The notes: generated by a model not told the origin, from the sequence alone. A stretch of 40,791 bases of DNA from Richelia sp. CSU_2_1 (GCA_012034575.1 JAAUPF010000045.1:1-40791), one strand, 5' to 3'. Counted from the first letter of the stretch, positions 16,899 to 26,900 are shown. A program made the numbers and translations.

Positions 16899-17576
16899 AT
16901 GGTCAAAAACACCAACAACCCACAGAAAGGCAGCATTTGGGGATATCTTACCCTACTTTTGCCGATTTCCTTGACGGCGGTTGCCAGTTTCGAGTCGGGA
17001 GGGATGTTTTGGACGATCGCAGCTACGGCCGGCCTCGGCTGGGCTTACAAACTCTACCAGCAGCAGGAAAAAAATAAACTCGCTCGTTTAGATGAGGTTT
17101 TTTACCGATTAATTAAAGAAAATCAAGGGCGAGTTACGGCTTTGGATTTGGCGATGAATGCCAAACTACCGGGTGAAAAAACTCAACAATATCTAGACGA
17201 TCGCGCCAAGGAATTTGCAGCGGATTTTGAAGTTACCGAACAAGGCGGAATTTTGTACTATTTTCAAACAGCAAAACCCGAAGAGATAGTTGCAAATATT
17301 CCCCAGCCCGCAGCAGTTCAAAAAGTAGAAATTCAGTCGCCAAAAGCAGCAGACAAAAGCCCGGAATTATTTCCGATCGCCAAAATCCAAGCCGGATCGA
17401 ACCCCAAAATCTCTTTTACCCAAACAGAACTATCTCGCAGATTCAAAGTTCACGCCAACACCATTAGCAAGTGGAAAATCAAAGCTGAGTTTCCTGAATG
17501 GAGCCGCCAAAAAGACCCCGAAGCGATCGCGTGGGAATACTCTACAGAAAACAAGCGATTTTATCCGAAAGATTGA
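16899..17576 (+). CDS. Membrane-anchored protein with C-terminal HTH-like domain
   Basis: This 225-aa protein has two N-terminal hydrophobic segments (YLTLLLPISLTAVASF and FWTIAATAGLGWAY), then a helix and a winged-helix-like region (LDEVFYRLIKENQGRVTALDLAMNAK, with beta strands up to GGILYYFQT), a Pro/Ala/Lys linker (about 130-165), and a C-terminal helix-turn-helix pattern (FTQTELSRRFKVHANTISKW). It may be a membrane-tethered DNA- or protein-binding factor. I do not recognise a named family. AGGAAC lies just before the ATG. It is followed by repeats and is probably monocistronic. Confidence 0.75.
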   Translation: MVKNTNNPQKGSIWGYLTLLLPISLTAVASFESGGMFWTIAATAGLGWAYKLYQQQEKNKLARLDEVFYRLIKENQGRVTALDLAMNAKLPGEKTQQYLDDRAKEFAADFEVTEQGGILYYFQTAKPEEIVANIPQPAAVQKVEIQSPKAADKSPELFPIAKIQAGSNPKISFTQTELSRRFKVHANTISKWKIKAEFPEWSRQKDPEAIAWEYSTENKRFYPKD

Positions 17577-17577
17577 A

Positions 17578-17680
17578 ATGGAATTGGGAATTGGGAATTG
17601 GGAATTGGGCGGAGCGTAGCGGAGGGATTGGGAATTGGGAATTGGTAATTGGTAGTTGACAATTGACAGCAAAAAGATTG
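17578..17680. repeat. GGGAATT tandem repeat spacer
   Basis: Tandem TGGGAATTGGGAATTGGGAA units at 17580-17606, interrupted by GCGGAGCGTAGCGGAGGGAT, continue to about 17655 and are followed by two GACAATTGACAGC units. This is the same class of simple repeat as at 13567 and 16637. Confidence 0.65.
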
Positions 17681-17730
17681 ACAATTGACAGCGATCGACT
17701 CTTACTATCAACTCTCAACTTTTTATACTG

Positions 17731-18030
17731 ATGTCTCAATCAACCCTGCGCGCCGTCGCTCGCCTTACCGCATTTCCCGACAAAGTAGAAGAATTGAAAT
17801 CTCTTTTGCTCAGCATTATCGAGCCAACTCGCCAAGAAGTCGGCTGCATCAAATACGAACTCCTGCAAAATCAAGCTGACCCCACTGATTTTACCTTCGT
17901 TGAAGAGTGGGAAACCGCAGCTTTGCTCGACACGCATTTGGCTTCCACTCACATTCAAGCCGCACTACCAAAATTAGAAGGTTTAGCGATAGCACCGCCA
18001 GATATCCGCCGCTATCAATTGCTAGCATGA
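17731..18030 (+). CDS. Antibiotic biosynthesis monooxygenase (ABM) domain protein
   Basis: This 99-aa protein is a single ABM/YgiN-type ferredoxin-like domain: RAVARLTAFPDKVEELKSLL, then a helix ending in QEVGCIKYELLQN, DFTFVEEWE, and the helix HLASTHIQAALPKL. Members are small dimeric monooxygenases acting on quinones or aromatic compounds, or related stress proteins; many lack a proven substrate. The start is the ATG at 17731. It is convergent with the Hsp70-like gene, 220 bp away. Confidence 0.85.
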   Translation: MSQSTLRAVARLTAFPDKVEELKSLLLSIIEPTRQEVGCIKYELLQNQADPTDFTFVEEWETAALLDTHLASTHIQAALPKLEGLAIAPPDIRRYQLLA

Positions 18031-18055
18031 GAAGTTAGATTGCGTACATATGTAG

Positions 18056-18072
18056 GGTGCGCACTGCGCACC
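18056..18072. repeat. GGTGCGC-GCGCACC palindromic repeat, copy 2
   Basis: The 17-bp palindrome GGTGCGCACTGCGCACC lies just past the ABM gene. The rest of the 220-bp spacer is AT-rich without further structure that I recognise. Confidence 0.75.
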
Positions 18073-18250
18073 TTATACCATTTTTATAAAGATACGATAG
18101 AGATAAAGAACGACAAAACATTGTAATTATCTACTTTACCCGTTCGCGGAAGTCTCTCATAACTTTAAAAAAATGGTATTACTGCCAATAATAGTGTATC
18201 AAACAGTTTCAGGTATAAGTCCTGTTAGGTTGCAAATGCCTCCAGAAAAG

Positions 18251-19840
18251 TTAACTTAACTGCACGACAGGTCGATCGTCTAAGAGAGTTTCATTTGTCA
18301 GCAAATCTTCGACACTAATTCGCAAAAAGCGCCGATCGTCCACGCGGAATAAAACTTTGACGCGATCGCTCCCCGGATACCCCGGCGGCGTCAATTGCGC
18401 GATACTGCGCGCTCCATCTTTATCATTTAAAGGTTGTACCGATGTTTGACCTGCTAGTTGGCGAGTAATTAATCTGTCGCCGTCAAAATATATTTCCGTG
18501 CCGCCAGTTTCCGCACCCAATTCGCCGATAATTAATTCAATACTCGGCTGATTTTCCACAGAAGCGCCCAAGACCAATTCTACCGGTTCGCTCATCGGAT
18601 AAGACTGGCCGGACTTAATTAAACTGTGCCAACTGTGGCAATTTTCGCGGCGGTTCCAGTAGCGAATTCCGTAACTGTGGTAGAGAAAATCTTTGACTTC
18701 TATGCCTTGACTCAGTTGCAAAGCTCCGCCAGCAATCGCTTCAAAGGGTCGATCGCACCTAATTTTTGCTGTGTCGAAATACTGCTGCACCCAACGCTGT
18801 ACGGCGGGAATTTGGACGGTTCCTCCGACTAGCAACACGGCGTCGATGTCGCCAATTTCTAAACCTTGACGCCGTGCTTGCTGCAATACTCGATCCATGC
18901 AGTCATCGAGGTTGTCAAAAAACTGATGTTCGGCGAGAATTGATTCAAAGCGATCGCGCTCTAATTCTAATTCGTAACTTTCAAAGTTGGCATCATCGAA
19001 ATAAACCTCCGCCGCCTTTTCTTGCAAAGACAACTGAATTTTCAACCGTTCTGACAGCCGAGTTGTTATCGGAGATTTTGCCAAACCTTTAGTTTTGACA
19101 AAATAATCTACCAGCCAATTATCAATATCCGAACCGCCCAAATTTTGTCCGGCTTTCGCCAAAACGCGGGCAACTTTGGCTTTTTGTCCCGAACTTTCTG
19201 CCAGCATTTTTTCGCCCCATTTAAGGATAAAACCGAGGGGTTTCTTGCCCGCAGCAGCGTCCAAACGCACCAAAGAAAGGTCGAGAGTGCCGCCGCCGAA
19301 ATCAATTACTAACAAAATTTCGCGATCGACCAGACCGTAACCCAAAGCCGCCGCCGTCGGTTCATCTAACATCCGCACCTGTTCCACTTGCAAAGATTGA
19401 GATACTTTACCCAGCCAATTTCTGTAGGCTTCAAAACTATCTACTGGAACGGTAAAAACCAAAGAATCTACAGGTAACGGCAGTTCGCGAATTGAGTTGA
19501 CAACTTGGTTTAAAAACCACTCTCCCACTCGTTCAAAAGTAACTATTTGCCCGTCAATTTCCGGCAAAAAACCTTGAACCGAAGTACCGATTCCTCGCTT
19601 AAAATTGCGGAAAAATCGAGAATCCGCATTCAAATCGAGGCCTTTGTCGCGAACTTGCTGGCCGAGAATAACTCTACTGACCGCAGCGTCCTCAACGTAA
19701 AGCAAGCTGGGGATTAGGGGCGGATTTTGGGTTGAGATTGTCGAGAGTCCCGGAAGTTTCAAAGTTTCTGGCTGCTGGAGGGCTTGGTTCCAGCGAGCGA
19801 CAACGGTGTTGCTAGTTCCAAAGTCAATGGAGATCGTCAT
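18251..19840 (-). CDS. Hsp70-family (DnaK-like) ATPase
   Basis: This 529-aa protein has the actin-like ATPase core of Hsp70: phosphate-1 motif IDFGTSNT (residues 5-12), the EPTAAALGYG connect motif, phosphate-2 VIDFGGGTLDLSLV, and the adenosine motif LLVGGTVQIPAVQRW. The C-terminal 150 residues are shorter than the DnaK substrate-binding part (DnaK is about 630 aa) and lack the helical lid. Divergent short Hsp70 proteins are frequent in cyanobacteria and their clients are unknown. The gene begins 29 bp after the stop of the DUF4435-like TOPRIM gene on the same strand, so the three genes 21809-18251 may be one operon. It could instead be an independent chaperone gene. Confidence 0.88.
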   Translation of the reverse strand: MTISIDFGTSNTVVARWNQALQQPETLKLPGLSTISTQNPPLIPSLLYVEDAAVSRVILGQQVRDKGLDLNADSRFFRNFKRGIGTSVQGFLPEIDGQIVTFERVGEWFLNQVVNSIRELPLPVDSLVFTVPVDSFEAYRNWLGKVSQSLQVEQVRMLDEPTAAALGYGLVDREILLVIDFGGGTLDLSLVRLDAAAGKKPLGFILKWGEKMLAESSGQKAKVARVLAKAGQNLGGSDIDNWLVDYFVKTKGLAKSPITTRLSERLKIQLSLQEKAAEVYFDDANFESYELELERDRFESILAEHQFFDNLDDCMDRVLQQARRQGLEIGDIDAVLLVGGTVQIPAVQRWVQQYFDTAKIRCDRPFEAIAGGALQLSQGIEVKDFLYHSYGIRYWNRRENCHSWHSLIKSGQSYPMSEPVELVLGASVENQPSIELIIGELGAETGGTEIYFDGDRLITRQLAGQTSVQPLNDKDGARSIAQLTPPGYPGSDRVKVLFRVDDRRFLRISVEDLLTNETLLDDRPVVQLS

Positions 19841-19869
19841 GTTTTCCGCTTTCAGGAGTTAGTGTTTAA

Positions 19870-20694
19870 TTAACTATCAAAGTTTGTGATTGATTCTCTA
19901 AGTTTCTGCCATTCTGGCATCCACGTCCAGACATCCTCTGATAACTCTATTCGTTGGAAGATTCTTTCGAGAAATTCATTAATAGGATCTTTCGAGTTAA
20001 ATCCAAATTCTTGTAACTTATGTTTCATGACATACAGCAAATCTTTACCTGCAAAGAAAGTCAACAGATTCTGAAAACGATCGCCGTCGGGACGGTATAA
20101 AGGAAGTAAATTTTCAAACTTATCCACAACATTTTGTTCTTCAACAATCCTATCTCCTTTATTTTGCCTGACTATCTCTTTGATTTTATCTCGACATCGG
20201 TCTTTTCCCAGCTTCGAGATTTGAGGAAAATAGTGTGTTTTGTCAACTTGCTCTCCCCAAGAGTTTTTAAAGCGGTAGCATGACAGGGCTGTTCTAGCTG
20301 CTGTATAAGCTGAAATAGTTTCTGCCGCTTTTTGAAGTGCTGCTTTGTATTCATCTATTGGCGGTGCTTTGCGACCTAGAGCTAGGCCAACAACTTCAGG
20401 ATCGATCGCGTAATTTTCTATTTCCTTCCTTTCCCAAAACCAGCCGATCTGAACATCTCCATAAAACCATTTTATCGGCTCGTTAGCAATCCTAAAATCG
20501 CGGCAATCAAAATCTCGATCGCACAATCCAGCCAATTTAGGATTAATAGCACGATCGCTGATAATTTTTTCTTCAAAACCGTAATTTTTGCCACCAATAG
20601 GTTTAATCAGACAAGTACCTGGCAATAGCTGTTGAAGTAGTCGGATATCCAAACTCTTAGAATTCCCCTCGCAGTACAAAACATTTAAAGACAC
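19870..20694 (-). CDS. DUF4435-like TOPRIM domain protein (AriB-like?)
   Basis: This 274-aa protein has a TOPRIM-type pattern of the DUF4435 group: a first acidic residue in LYCEG (Glu9), then GLCDRDFDCRD with Asp59, Asp61 and Asp63. TOPRIM domains cleave nucleic acids with metal ions. Its start overlaps the 3' end of the AAA ATPase gene by 10 bp, so the two products probably work together. ATPase plus DUF4435 pairs occur in the PARIS anti-phage system (AriA-AriB, where the nuclease is held by the ATPase and released on phage sensing) and in related OLD-like modules. The C-terminal half (EFLERIFQRIELSEDVWTW) is unassigned. Nuclease activity and defence role are inferences. Confidence 0.7.
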   Translation of the reverse strand: MSLNVLYCEGNSKSLDIRLLQQLLPGTCLIKPIGGKNYGFEEKIISDRAINPKLAGLCDRDFDCRDFRIANEPIKWFYGDVQIGWFWERKEIENYAIDPEVVGLALGRKAPPIDEYKAALQKAAETISAYTAARTALSCYRFKNSWGEQVDKTHYFPQISKLGKDRCRDKIKEIVRQNKGDRIVEEQNVVDKFENLLPLYRPDGDRFQNLLTFFAGKDLLYVMKHKLQEFGFNSKDPINEFLERIFQRIELSEDVWTWMPEWQKLRESITNFDS

Positions 20695-21809
20695 AGCACT
20701 CCCCCCGGCAATCGGTAAGTTTCTGCTTCGCCAATAATATCATTGACTGATTCTGAATGGGTAGTCAATATCAACTGGCAGGTAGGAGCAATCTTCGGCA
20801 ACTGACTTACTAAAAATTGCGCTACTGGTGGATGAAGATTCAGGTCAACTTCGTCAATCAGTACAATTGAGTAGGCAATCTGTTGCCGGACAAATTGATA
20901 CAAAATTGGGAAAATAGCTTGTTCTCCTGCTGACATTTCCACTAAATCGTAAGTACGATTTCTGTATTTGAGCAAGAAGTAGACATCTTCTTCCGTAGGT
21001 GAATTAATTTTGGGAATTTTTTCTAAACCCCAAAAGGAGCGATCGGGAAAAATTCTTGTATACAGATTTTCCAATTGCGTTAAGTAATCTGTTTGATAAG
21101 TTCTATTGCTAGATTCCTGCCTTTGTCTCCATTCGATCAAATACTGACGCAGGCGACCTACACCTATTTCAAAGGAAGCTCTACCTCCACCAAATGCTCC
21201 CTCTCCGAAGGGAAGCGAGCCAAATCCGCTTGCTTCTCGATCGAGATTAGAGCCGAGATTTCGGAACTGATCGAACCAAAAGATACCGGGAAGTTTGGAA
21301 AATAGAGAGCGAATAGATGGATCGATCCTTAGCAATTTTTGAGCATAGTAGCGACCTTGAAATTGTGCTCTTTCTTCTGGTGTGGTTCCTGCCTTCCAGT
21401 ATTCACCATTTAATACAAGTTGAATAGAAGTTCGATCGCCGGGTTTAATAAATGGGCGATCGAAGCGAAATTCTTCTGGTTGTGCTGCATACCATCTTTG
21501 AGCTACCTCGCGCGTGGCTTCAATTTCTTCTGGTTCAAAAGAAACTTCCAATTTAATATTTGGAGTTCCCCATTTTGAATAGCGAGCAGGCAGAAATCCC
21601 AACCAATCAAATTCGGTGATGTTTTGAATTTGTTTGGTTGCTAATGCTAGCGGAAGCGCGATCGCTTGCAGCAGAGTTGTTTTCCCCGTGCCGTTATCAC
21701 CAAGTATTAAAAAGCGGTTGGTAACTTCATCAAGGGTTTTGTTTTTAAAAGAAACTTCAAGATTGTCAAAGAGTTTAAAGTTGTGAATGGAAATAGATTC
21801 TACTTTCAT
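20685..21809 (-). CDS. AAA/ABC-type ATPase (OLD/AriA-like)
   Basis: This 374-aa protein has an ABC-type ATP-binding core: LILGDNGTGKTTLL (Walker A, 37-45), EMSAGEQAIF (signature-like, 291-300), SIVLIDEVDLNLHPP (Walker B with Asp319, Glu320) and LTTHSESV (switch His351). The order and the short middle region match AAA_15/AAA_21-type ATPases of OLD, Gabija-like and PARIS modules rather than transporters. Between about 195 and 213 lies a Gly-rich stretch (GFGSLPFGEGAFGGGRASFE) that looks like an in-frame repeat insertion. It overlaps the TOPRIM gene by 10 bp and is the first gene of the set. Start is the ATG at 21807-21809. Confidence 0.85.
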   Translation of the reverse strand: MKVESISIHNFKLFDNLEVSFKNKTLDEVTNRFLILGDNGTGKTTLLQAIALPLALATKQIQNITEFDWLGFLPARYSKWGTPNIKLEVSFEPEEIEATREVAQRWYAAQPEEFRFDRPFIKPGDRTSIQLVLNGEYWKAGTTPEERAQFQGRYYAQKLLRIDPSIRSLFSKLPGIFWFDQFRNLGSNLDREASGFGSLPFGEGAFGGGRASFEIGVGRLRQYLIEWRQRQESSNRTYQTDYLTQLENLYTRIFPDRSFWGLEKIPKINSPTEEDVYFLLKYRNRTYDLVEMSAGEQAIFPILYQFVRQQIAYSIVLIDEVDLNLHPPVAQFLVSQLPKIAPTCQLILTTHSESVNDIIGEAETYRLPGGVLCL

Positions 21810-22047
21810 AATTCAACCCAAATATACAGCTACTAAAGATTGCATTATCTTATGGTATCGATCGCCACCAATACCAACATACTATTATGACTCAATCGTA
21901 GAACGATCGCTCGGATTTATTCAAGAAGCAGATAACTGAGTAGATTGAGAACTGCGCCAATTTTATAAGTGGCATAAAACTCGCCTTGCTAGAGCCAATT
22001 AGATTTTACTTTGGAAGTTAACCCAACAGTAAAATGGAGTGCGAACA

Positions 22048-22737
22048 ATGCTCGACAGTCGCTCTCGCAAAACAGCTTGCTTGGCTCTGATACTGCTCGT
22101 CCCTGCTGCTACTATTAGCATATTAACAGGCTTGTATGCCGCTCCCGGAATTTGGGGACAAACACTGTCTTTTTTGTGTCAAGTTTGGTTGCTAGTTTTT
22201 CCGATCGCCTGGTCTGTTTTAGTCGATCGAGCCAAGCTGCATTTCTCCCCGCCAAAGTACCGAGAATTGGTAGCTGGAGCTATTTGGGGAATATTGATGT
22301 TTGCCGTAATTATCGGTGTCTATAAACTTTTCGGTCAAGGTGCGATCGACCCTGCAACTGCCAAAGAAAAAGCGCGACAATTGGGGATTAACAGCCCTAC
22401 TATTTACTTAATTGTTGAAGCATATTTTGTGCTAGTCAACTCACTGATTGAAGAATTTACTTGGCGGTGGTTTGTCTGCAAAAAATGCCAGATTCTCATA
22501 CCAGGAACGGGTGCAATATTTCTGAGTTCGCTATTTTTTACGCTGCACCACATTTTTGTACTCGCAGCTTACACCCAGGGTTGGATTATAATTTTGGGTT
22601 CGCTAGCTGTATTTACTGCTGGGGTAATTTGGTCGCAATGTTACTTGACTTATCGCTCGCTGTGGCCTAGTTATATCAGCCACGCGATCGCAGATTTAGC
22701 CCTGGCAATAATTGCTTGGGAAATACTCTTTAGCTAG
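22048..22737 (+). CDS. CPBP-family intramembrane metalloprotease-like protein
   Basis: This 229-aa membrane protein has five or more hydrophobic segments and the CPBP (Abi/CAAX protease) motifs: LIEEFTWRW (EExxxR-like), FFTLHHIF with the second-motif His, and SHAIADLAL with the third His. The family includes type II CAAX prenyl proteases and bacteriocin-immunity proteins; most cyanobacterial members have no known substrate. I chose the ATG at 22048, with GGAG 8 bases upstream, over the GTG at 22039. It diverges from the AAA ATPase gene across 238 bp. Confidence 0.87.
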   Translation: MLDSRSRKTACLALILLVPAATISILTGLYAAPGIWGQTLSFLCQVWLLVFPIAWSVLVDRAKLHFSPPKYRELVAGAIWGILMFAVIIGVYKLFGQGAIDPATAKEKARQLGINSPTIYLIVEAYFVLVNSLIEEFTWRWFVCKKCQILIPGTGAIFLSSLFFTLHHIFVLAAYTQGWIIILGSLAVFTAGVIWSQCYLTYRSLWPSYISHAIADLALAIIAWEILFS

Positions 22738-22754
22738 CTGTTTTTTAGTAGTAA

Positions 22755-22900
22755 GGTGCGCACTGCGCACCCTATAGATATTGTTGTTACGTAAGTTCCA
22801 AAATCTTGATTTTTCTAGTTTTTGCTGTTAGGAATAATGCGGTGCGCAGTGCGCACCCTACAAATATTGTTTAAAAATAATGCGGTGCGCAGTGCGCACC
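22755..22900. repeat. Three GGTGCGC-GCGCACC palindromes in one spacer
   Basis: Perfect 17-bp palindromes lie at 22755-22771, 22841-22857 and 22884-22900. The last two lie within a 43-bp near-duplicate (ATAATGCGGTGCGCAGTGCG followed by CACCCTACAA). The spacer has no gene. Confidence 0.8.
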
Positions 22901-23001
22901 CTACAAGTATTGTTTGTGCCTGAATCTCAATTTCTCTAATTTTTGCTGTTAATTCAGGTAAAATCGAAATGAAAGTTTTTTTGACAATCTCATAATTATC
23001 G

Positions 23002-23454
23002 ATGCAACTGATGAATCTACCTTCTTTCTTGTGGTTGTGGAAAATAGCGGCTTGGTCAATGGGTTTTTCCCTGTTAGCTTACCTGTTGCTAGCCGTTACT
23101 GGAACCTGGATGTTTGCGGCCCGCAGTACGAAACAACCCCGCCCAAAATGGCTGCGATCGTTTCATTTGGTGACTGGTACGGTAATGGCAACTTTGGTAA
23201 TTTTACTGATGGGAATTGGTTTAGTCGGTACGCTAGGATATTATGGAAATTTGGGACACTCGGCTCATTTACCCGCGGGGTTAGCTGTGGTTGCTTTGGT
23301 ACTGGTTTCTGTTGCCAGCGGTTTGCAAATCGGCCCCAAACATCCTTGGGCGCGCCCCCTTCATATCGGTACTAATATAGTTTTATTTGCGGGATTTGCG
23401 ATCGTTTTGCTGACAGGATGGACGATCGTACAAAAGTATTTACCTAAAGTTTAA
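23002..23454 (+). CDS. DUF4079 membrane protein
   Basis: This 150-aa protein has four hydrophobic helices (about 14-36, 52-72, 88-108 and 120-143). His residues sit at helix ends: His55 in SFHLVTG, His85 in YGNLGHSAHLPAG, and RPLHIGTN near 122. The layout is that of DUF4079, a small four-helix membrane family with cytochrome b561-like His placement; heme binding is possible but not shown. It follows the repeat-rich spacer and is monocistronic. Start is the ATG at 23002, with a second Met at codon 4. Confidence 0.85.
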   Translation: MQLMNLPSFLWLWKIAAWSMGFSLLAYLLLAVTGTWMFAARSTKQPRPKWLRSFHLVTGTVMATLVILLMGIGLVGTLGYYGNLGHSAHLPAGLAVVALVLVSVASGLQIGPKHPWARPLHIGTNIVLFAGFAIVLLTGWTIVQKYLPKV

Positions 23455-23969
23455 AATTCGTGTTTTCCACAACCTACCACAAAACCCAAATTCTCAAATT
23501 TGTAGCTACTGTCTCGATCTGATGTTCGGTCAATTACCATAACAAAAACGTTTGTAGTGCGGACTAATCTTACAGCAAATTTCAGATAAGTGAGGTACAC
23601 ATATATCGTAGCTAGGGACACAGCAAGTAAGCATTCAGCATTCAGCAGTCAGCCATCAGCTTAAAACTCATTATCCAGTAAGCTTTTAACGTTCTCTCTT
23701 GTCCTCAAGTCAAACGGCGCTATAGCTGATGGCTGACGGCTAAATGCTTGCAAAAAGCGTAAAGTCTTGTCTCTAGAAAAGAGTCAAGCGGCGCTATAGC
23801 TGATAGCTGATAGCTGACGGCTGAATGCTTACCACAGCAATGCCGTGTCCTTGCGAGATTTTTTGATAAATGGGTGTACTTCAGAAACCTGCAACCTGCT
23901 GTAATTGCGGTCGATCGACCAAACACGATATGATATCATGTCCGATCGATGACTGTAATACATAAATTT
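23455..23969. repeat. 515-bp spacer with duplicated GCTGATGGCTGAC-type repeat
   Basis: A unit beginning AACGGCGCTATAGCTGATGG and ending near 23749 is repeated in altered form at 23782-23830, and simpler AGCATTCAGCATTCAGCAG units lie at about 23630-23660. No gene is visible. The part near 23920-23960 is AT-rich, with TATGATATCATG (partly palindromic) near 23929. Confidence 0.65.
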
Positions 23970-26900
23970 TTAAGAAGCCAGCTTCGTTTCAAATTCTAAA
24001 GAATTAAGTGCAAACTCTTCCACTACACAAGCCGATGGCAGATTAAAAGGTTGAGGTTTACCCAAATAATAACCCTGAGCGCAATCTACCCCTAGTTCCC
24101 TGAGTTTTTCCATCACTGTTTCGCTTTCCACGTACTCGGCAATAGTTTTAATCCCCATAACGTGACCGATTTTCGTAATAGCTTCCACCATCACCACATC
24201 AACAGGATTTTCCACCAGGTTTTTAATAAAATTGCCGTCAATTTTGATAAAATCAACAGGCAAATTTTTTAAGTAAGCAAAGGAAGACATCCCGCTGCCG
24301 AAATCGTCGAGGGCAAAGCGACAACCCAATTCTTTGAATTTCCAAATCAAGCTTGCTGCCTTGCTGAGGTTAGCAATAGCTACGGTTTCAGTAATTTCAA
24401 AACAGATGACTTGCGGCGGGATTTGATAGGTGGCAAACTGCTCGTAGAGAAAGTCAATAAATCTGTCTTCATTGATGCTTGCTCCCGAAAGGTTAATCGA
24501 ATACAGGTGCGTGTAATTAACACCCAAAGACTGAGAAATTGGCAAGGATGTCACCGCAGGCAAAGTAGCAATTAGATCCCGATCGCGGACAGATGAATTA
24601 GAGCCGAAAACAGGCGACAAATTGCTAAATAAAGTGCGAACTACCCAACGGTCGATCGCCTGCATTAAGTTGTAGCGTTCGGCAGCGGGAATAAATGCCA
24701 TTGGCGATATTAATTGACCTGTTTCGGGCTGGAGGCGGAGGAGAATTTCGCAGTGTATTTCTGATGTTTGATGGTGGTGCAAGTTGACGATGGGCTGAGA
24801 ATACAAGCAGAAACGATTCTTTTCTAAAGCTTGATTGATTTGTACTACCCACTGAGTTTCGCCCCGCTGCTTCAGCAGTTCCCCATCACCTGCTTGATAA
24901 ACCTGCACCCGATTGCGGCCTTTATTTTTAGCAGCGTAGCAGGCAACATCAGCCGCGCTCAAAACCGAGGTGACGGAGGCTGTTTGGGGATTGATTGCCA
25001 CCAAACCGATACTGACGCCGATCGAAAAAGTTTTGTCCTCCCAGGCAAACCGGAACCCCTGAACCGCTTGCAGCAAGGTTTCTGCAACCTCCAATCCCCG
25101 ATCGGGGGAACACTTGTACAGGAGTACAGCAAATTCATCGCCCCCCAGACGGGCTAAAATATCGGTTTTGCGGATGCTGCTTTTGAGTAGCTGGCTGATT
25201 TGACGCAGCAGTTCGTCTCCCGCAACGTGACCGCAAGTATCGTTAACTATTTTGAAGCGATCGAGATCCAGGTAAAGCATAACGTGTTCTTGACCGTAAC
25301 CTTGAGCGCTGTGCAGGGCGTGTTCTAGCTGGTATTCAAATTCGCGGCGGTTGACTAATTGCGTCAGGGCGTCGTGGGTGGCTTGCCAGGTTAATTGGCG
25401 CGCCTGAGTCCGCACTTGGGTAACATCTCGAAACACCACCACAGTCCCGACAATCTCGCCGCTGCTGGCGTGGATGGGGGCGGCGCAGCGATCGATCGCA
25501 AATTCGCGGTTGTTGCGGGCAATCAGCAAGCTGTTGCATCCTCGATCGCAATTTCTGCCTCCATCTAAAGCTGTCTCGGCAATATTTTCGATCGGCAATC
25601 TGGTAACTTCGTTAACTACTCTCATCACCGTACCGAGGGGCAAACCTTTAGCTTCCGCAGTTGACCAACCCGTGAGTTGTTCGGCCACAGGATTGAGGGT
25701 AGAAATGCAGCCTCGGGCGTCGGTGGCAATTACGGCGTCGCCGATCGACTGTAGAGTAACTTGAGCGAGTTCTTTTTCCTCAAAAAACGCCTGTTCCATC
25801 CGCTTGCGATCGGTGATATCCCGCTGTACCGACACCCAGTGGGTGACGTTTCCCTCGGAGTCGGAAACAGGTACGCTGTTGAGTTCCACCCAATAAGTCG
25901 AACCGTCTTTGCGGTAGTTGATCAGTTCCAAACGCAGGTGTTCCCGGCGGGAGAAAGCGCGGCGAATTTTGGCAACTCGATCGCAGTCGCTTTCGGGCCC
26001 GCGCAGGCAACTCGGCGTTTGCCCGACAATTTCCTCCGGCAGGTATCCCGTCATTTGGTTAAAAGCTTCGTTGACGTAGATGATGGTGGGATCGGAGATG
26101 TCGCTGTGTCCCGCATCCATAATCACGATCGCGTCGTTAGCGTTAACTACGGCAGATTCTAAAAGTTGCAACCGCGCCTCCGCGCGCGCGCGGGTAGCAA
26201 TTTCGCTTTCGAGTCGGGCGTTAGCTAAGCTGAGGGAGGCGATCGCTTTTTGCAGTTCGCTAGTTCTTTCCTCAACCCCCGCGTGCAGTACATCGATGAC
26301 GCTGGACATTTCCATCGGATCGAGAACTTGCAGCAAGCTGCTTTGGGTAACTATTCCCAGGAGTTCTCCTCGCTGTCCCGTTACTACCAACCTGCGCACC
26401 AAACGCTGCTGCATTTCTTGATGGGCCACCCACAGCGAGTCTTCTGGTTTGAGACTGAATAGGGGGGTACTCATGACGGTTTGGGCGATCGTTTGCGACA
26501 AATTTATATCTAAAGCTTGAAATTCCACCAGATCCCTCTCTGTAACTATGCCGATTGGCACCGGTAACAGGGAATTGGCAGGAGATATTTTTTCTTCTGT
26601 AATGACTACACAGCTAACTCGGCATTGCGCCATCAACTCGGCCAAATGCTTGACTGATGCGGTGGCGGGCGCTTGAACGACTTGAGGGATCATTACTTCG
26701 GCGACGCGGCGCATTCTTAAAATATTGGCCGGTTGCAGCATGGCTTGGCGGATGCTTTCCGGGGTAATTACTCCCAAGAGTTGGCCGTCATTATCTAATA
26801 CTGGCAGGTGGTGAATTCCTGCTTGCCGCAGCAGGATCAGAGCGCTGAAAATGTCTTTGGCTTCGGCTTCGATTAGAGTTGCTGCAGGAGCTCTCATAAC

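Noticed and set aside
18251..19840. Hsp70-like gene as chromosomal dnaK
   Set aside because: It is about 100 residues short, lacks the lid region, and has no grpE or dnaJ beside it.
23929..23940. TATGATATCATG near 23929 as an operator for the GGDEF-EAL gene
   Set aside because: It lies at the 3' end of that gene (minus strand), too far from any start to act as an operator.
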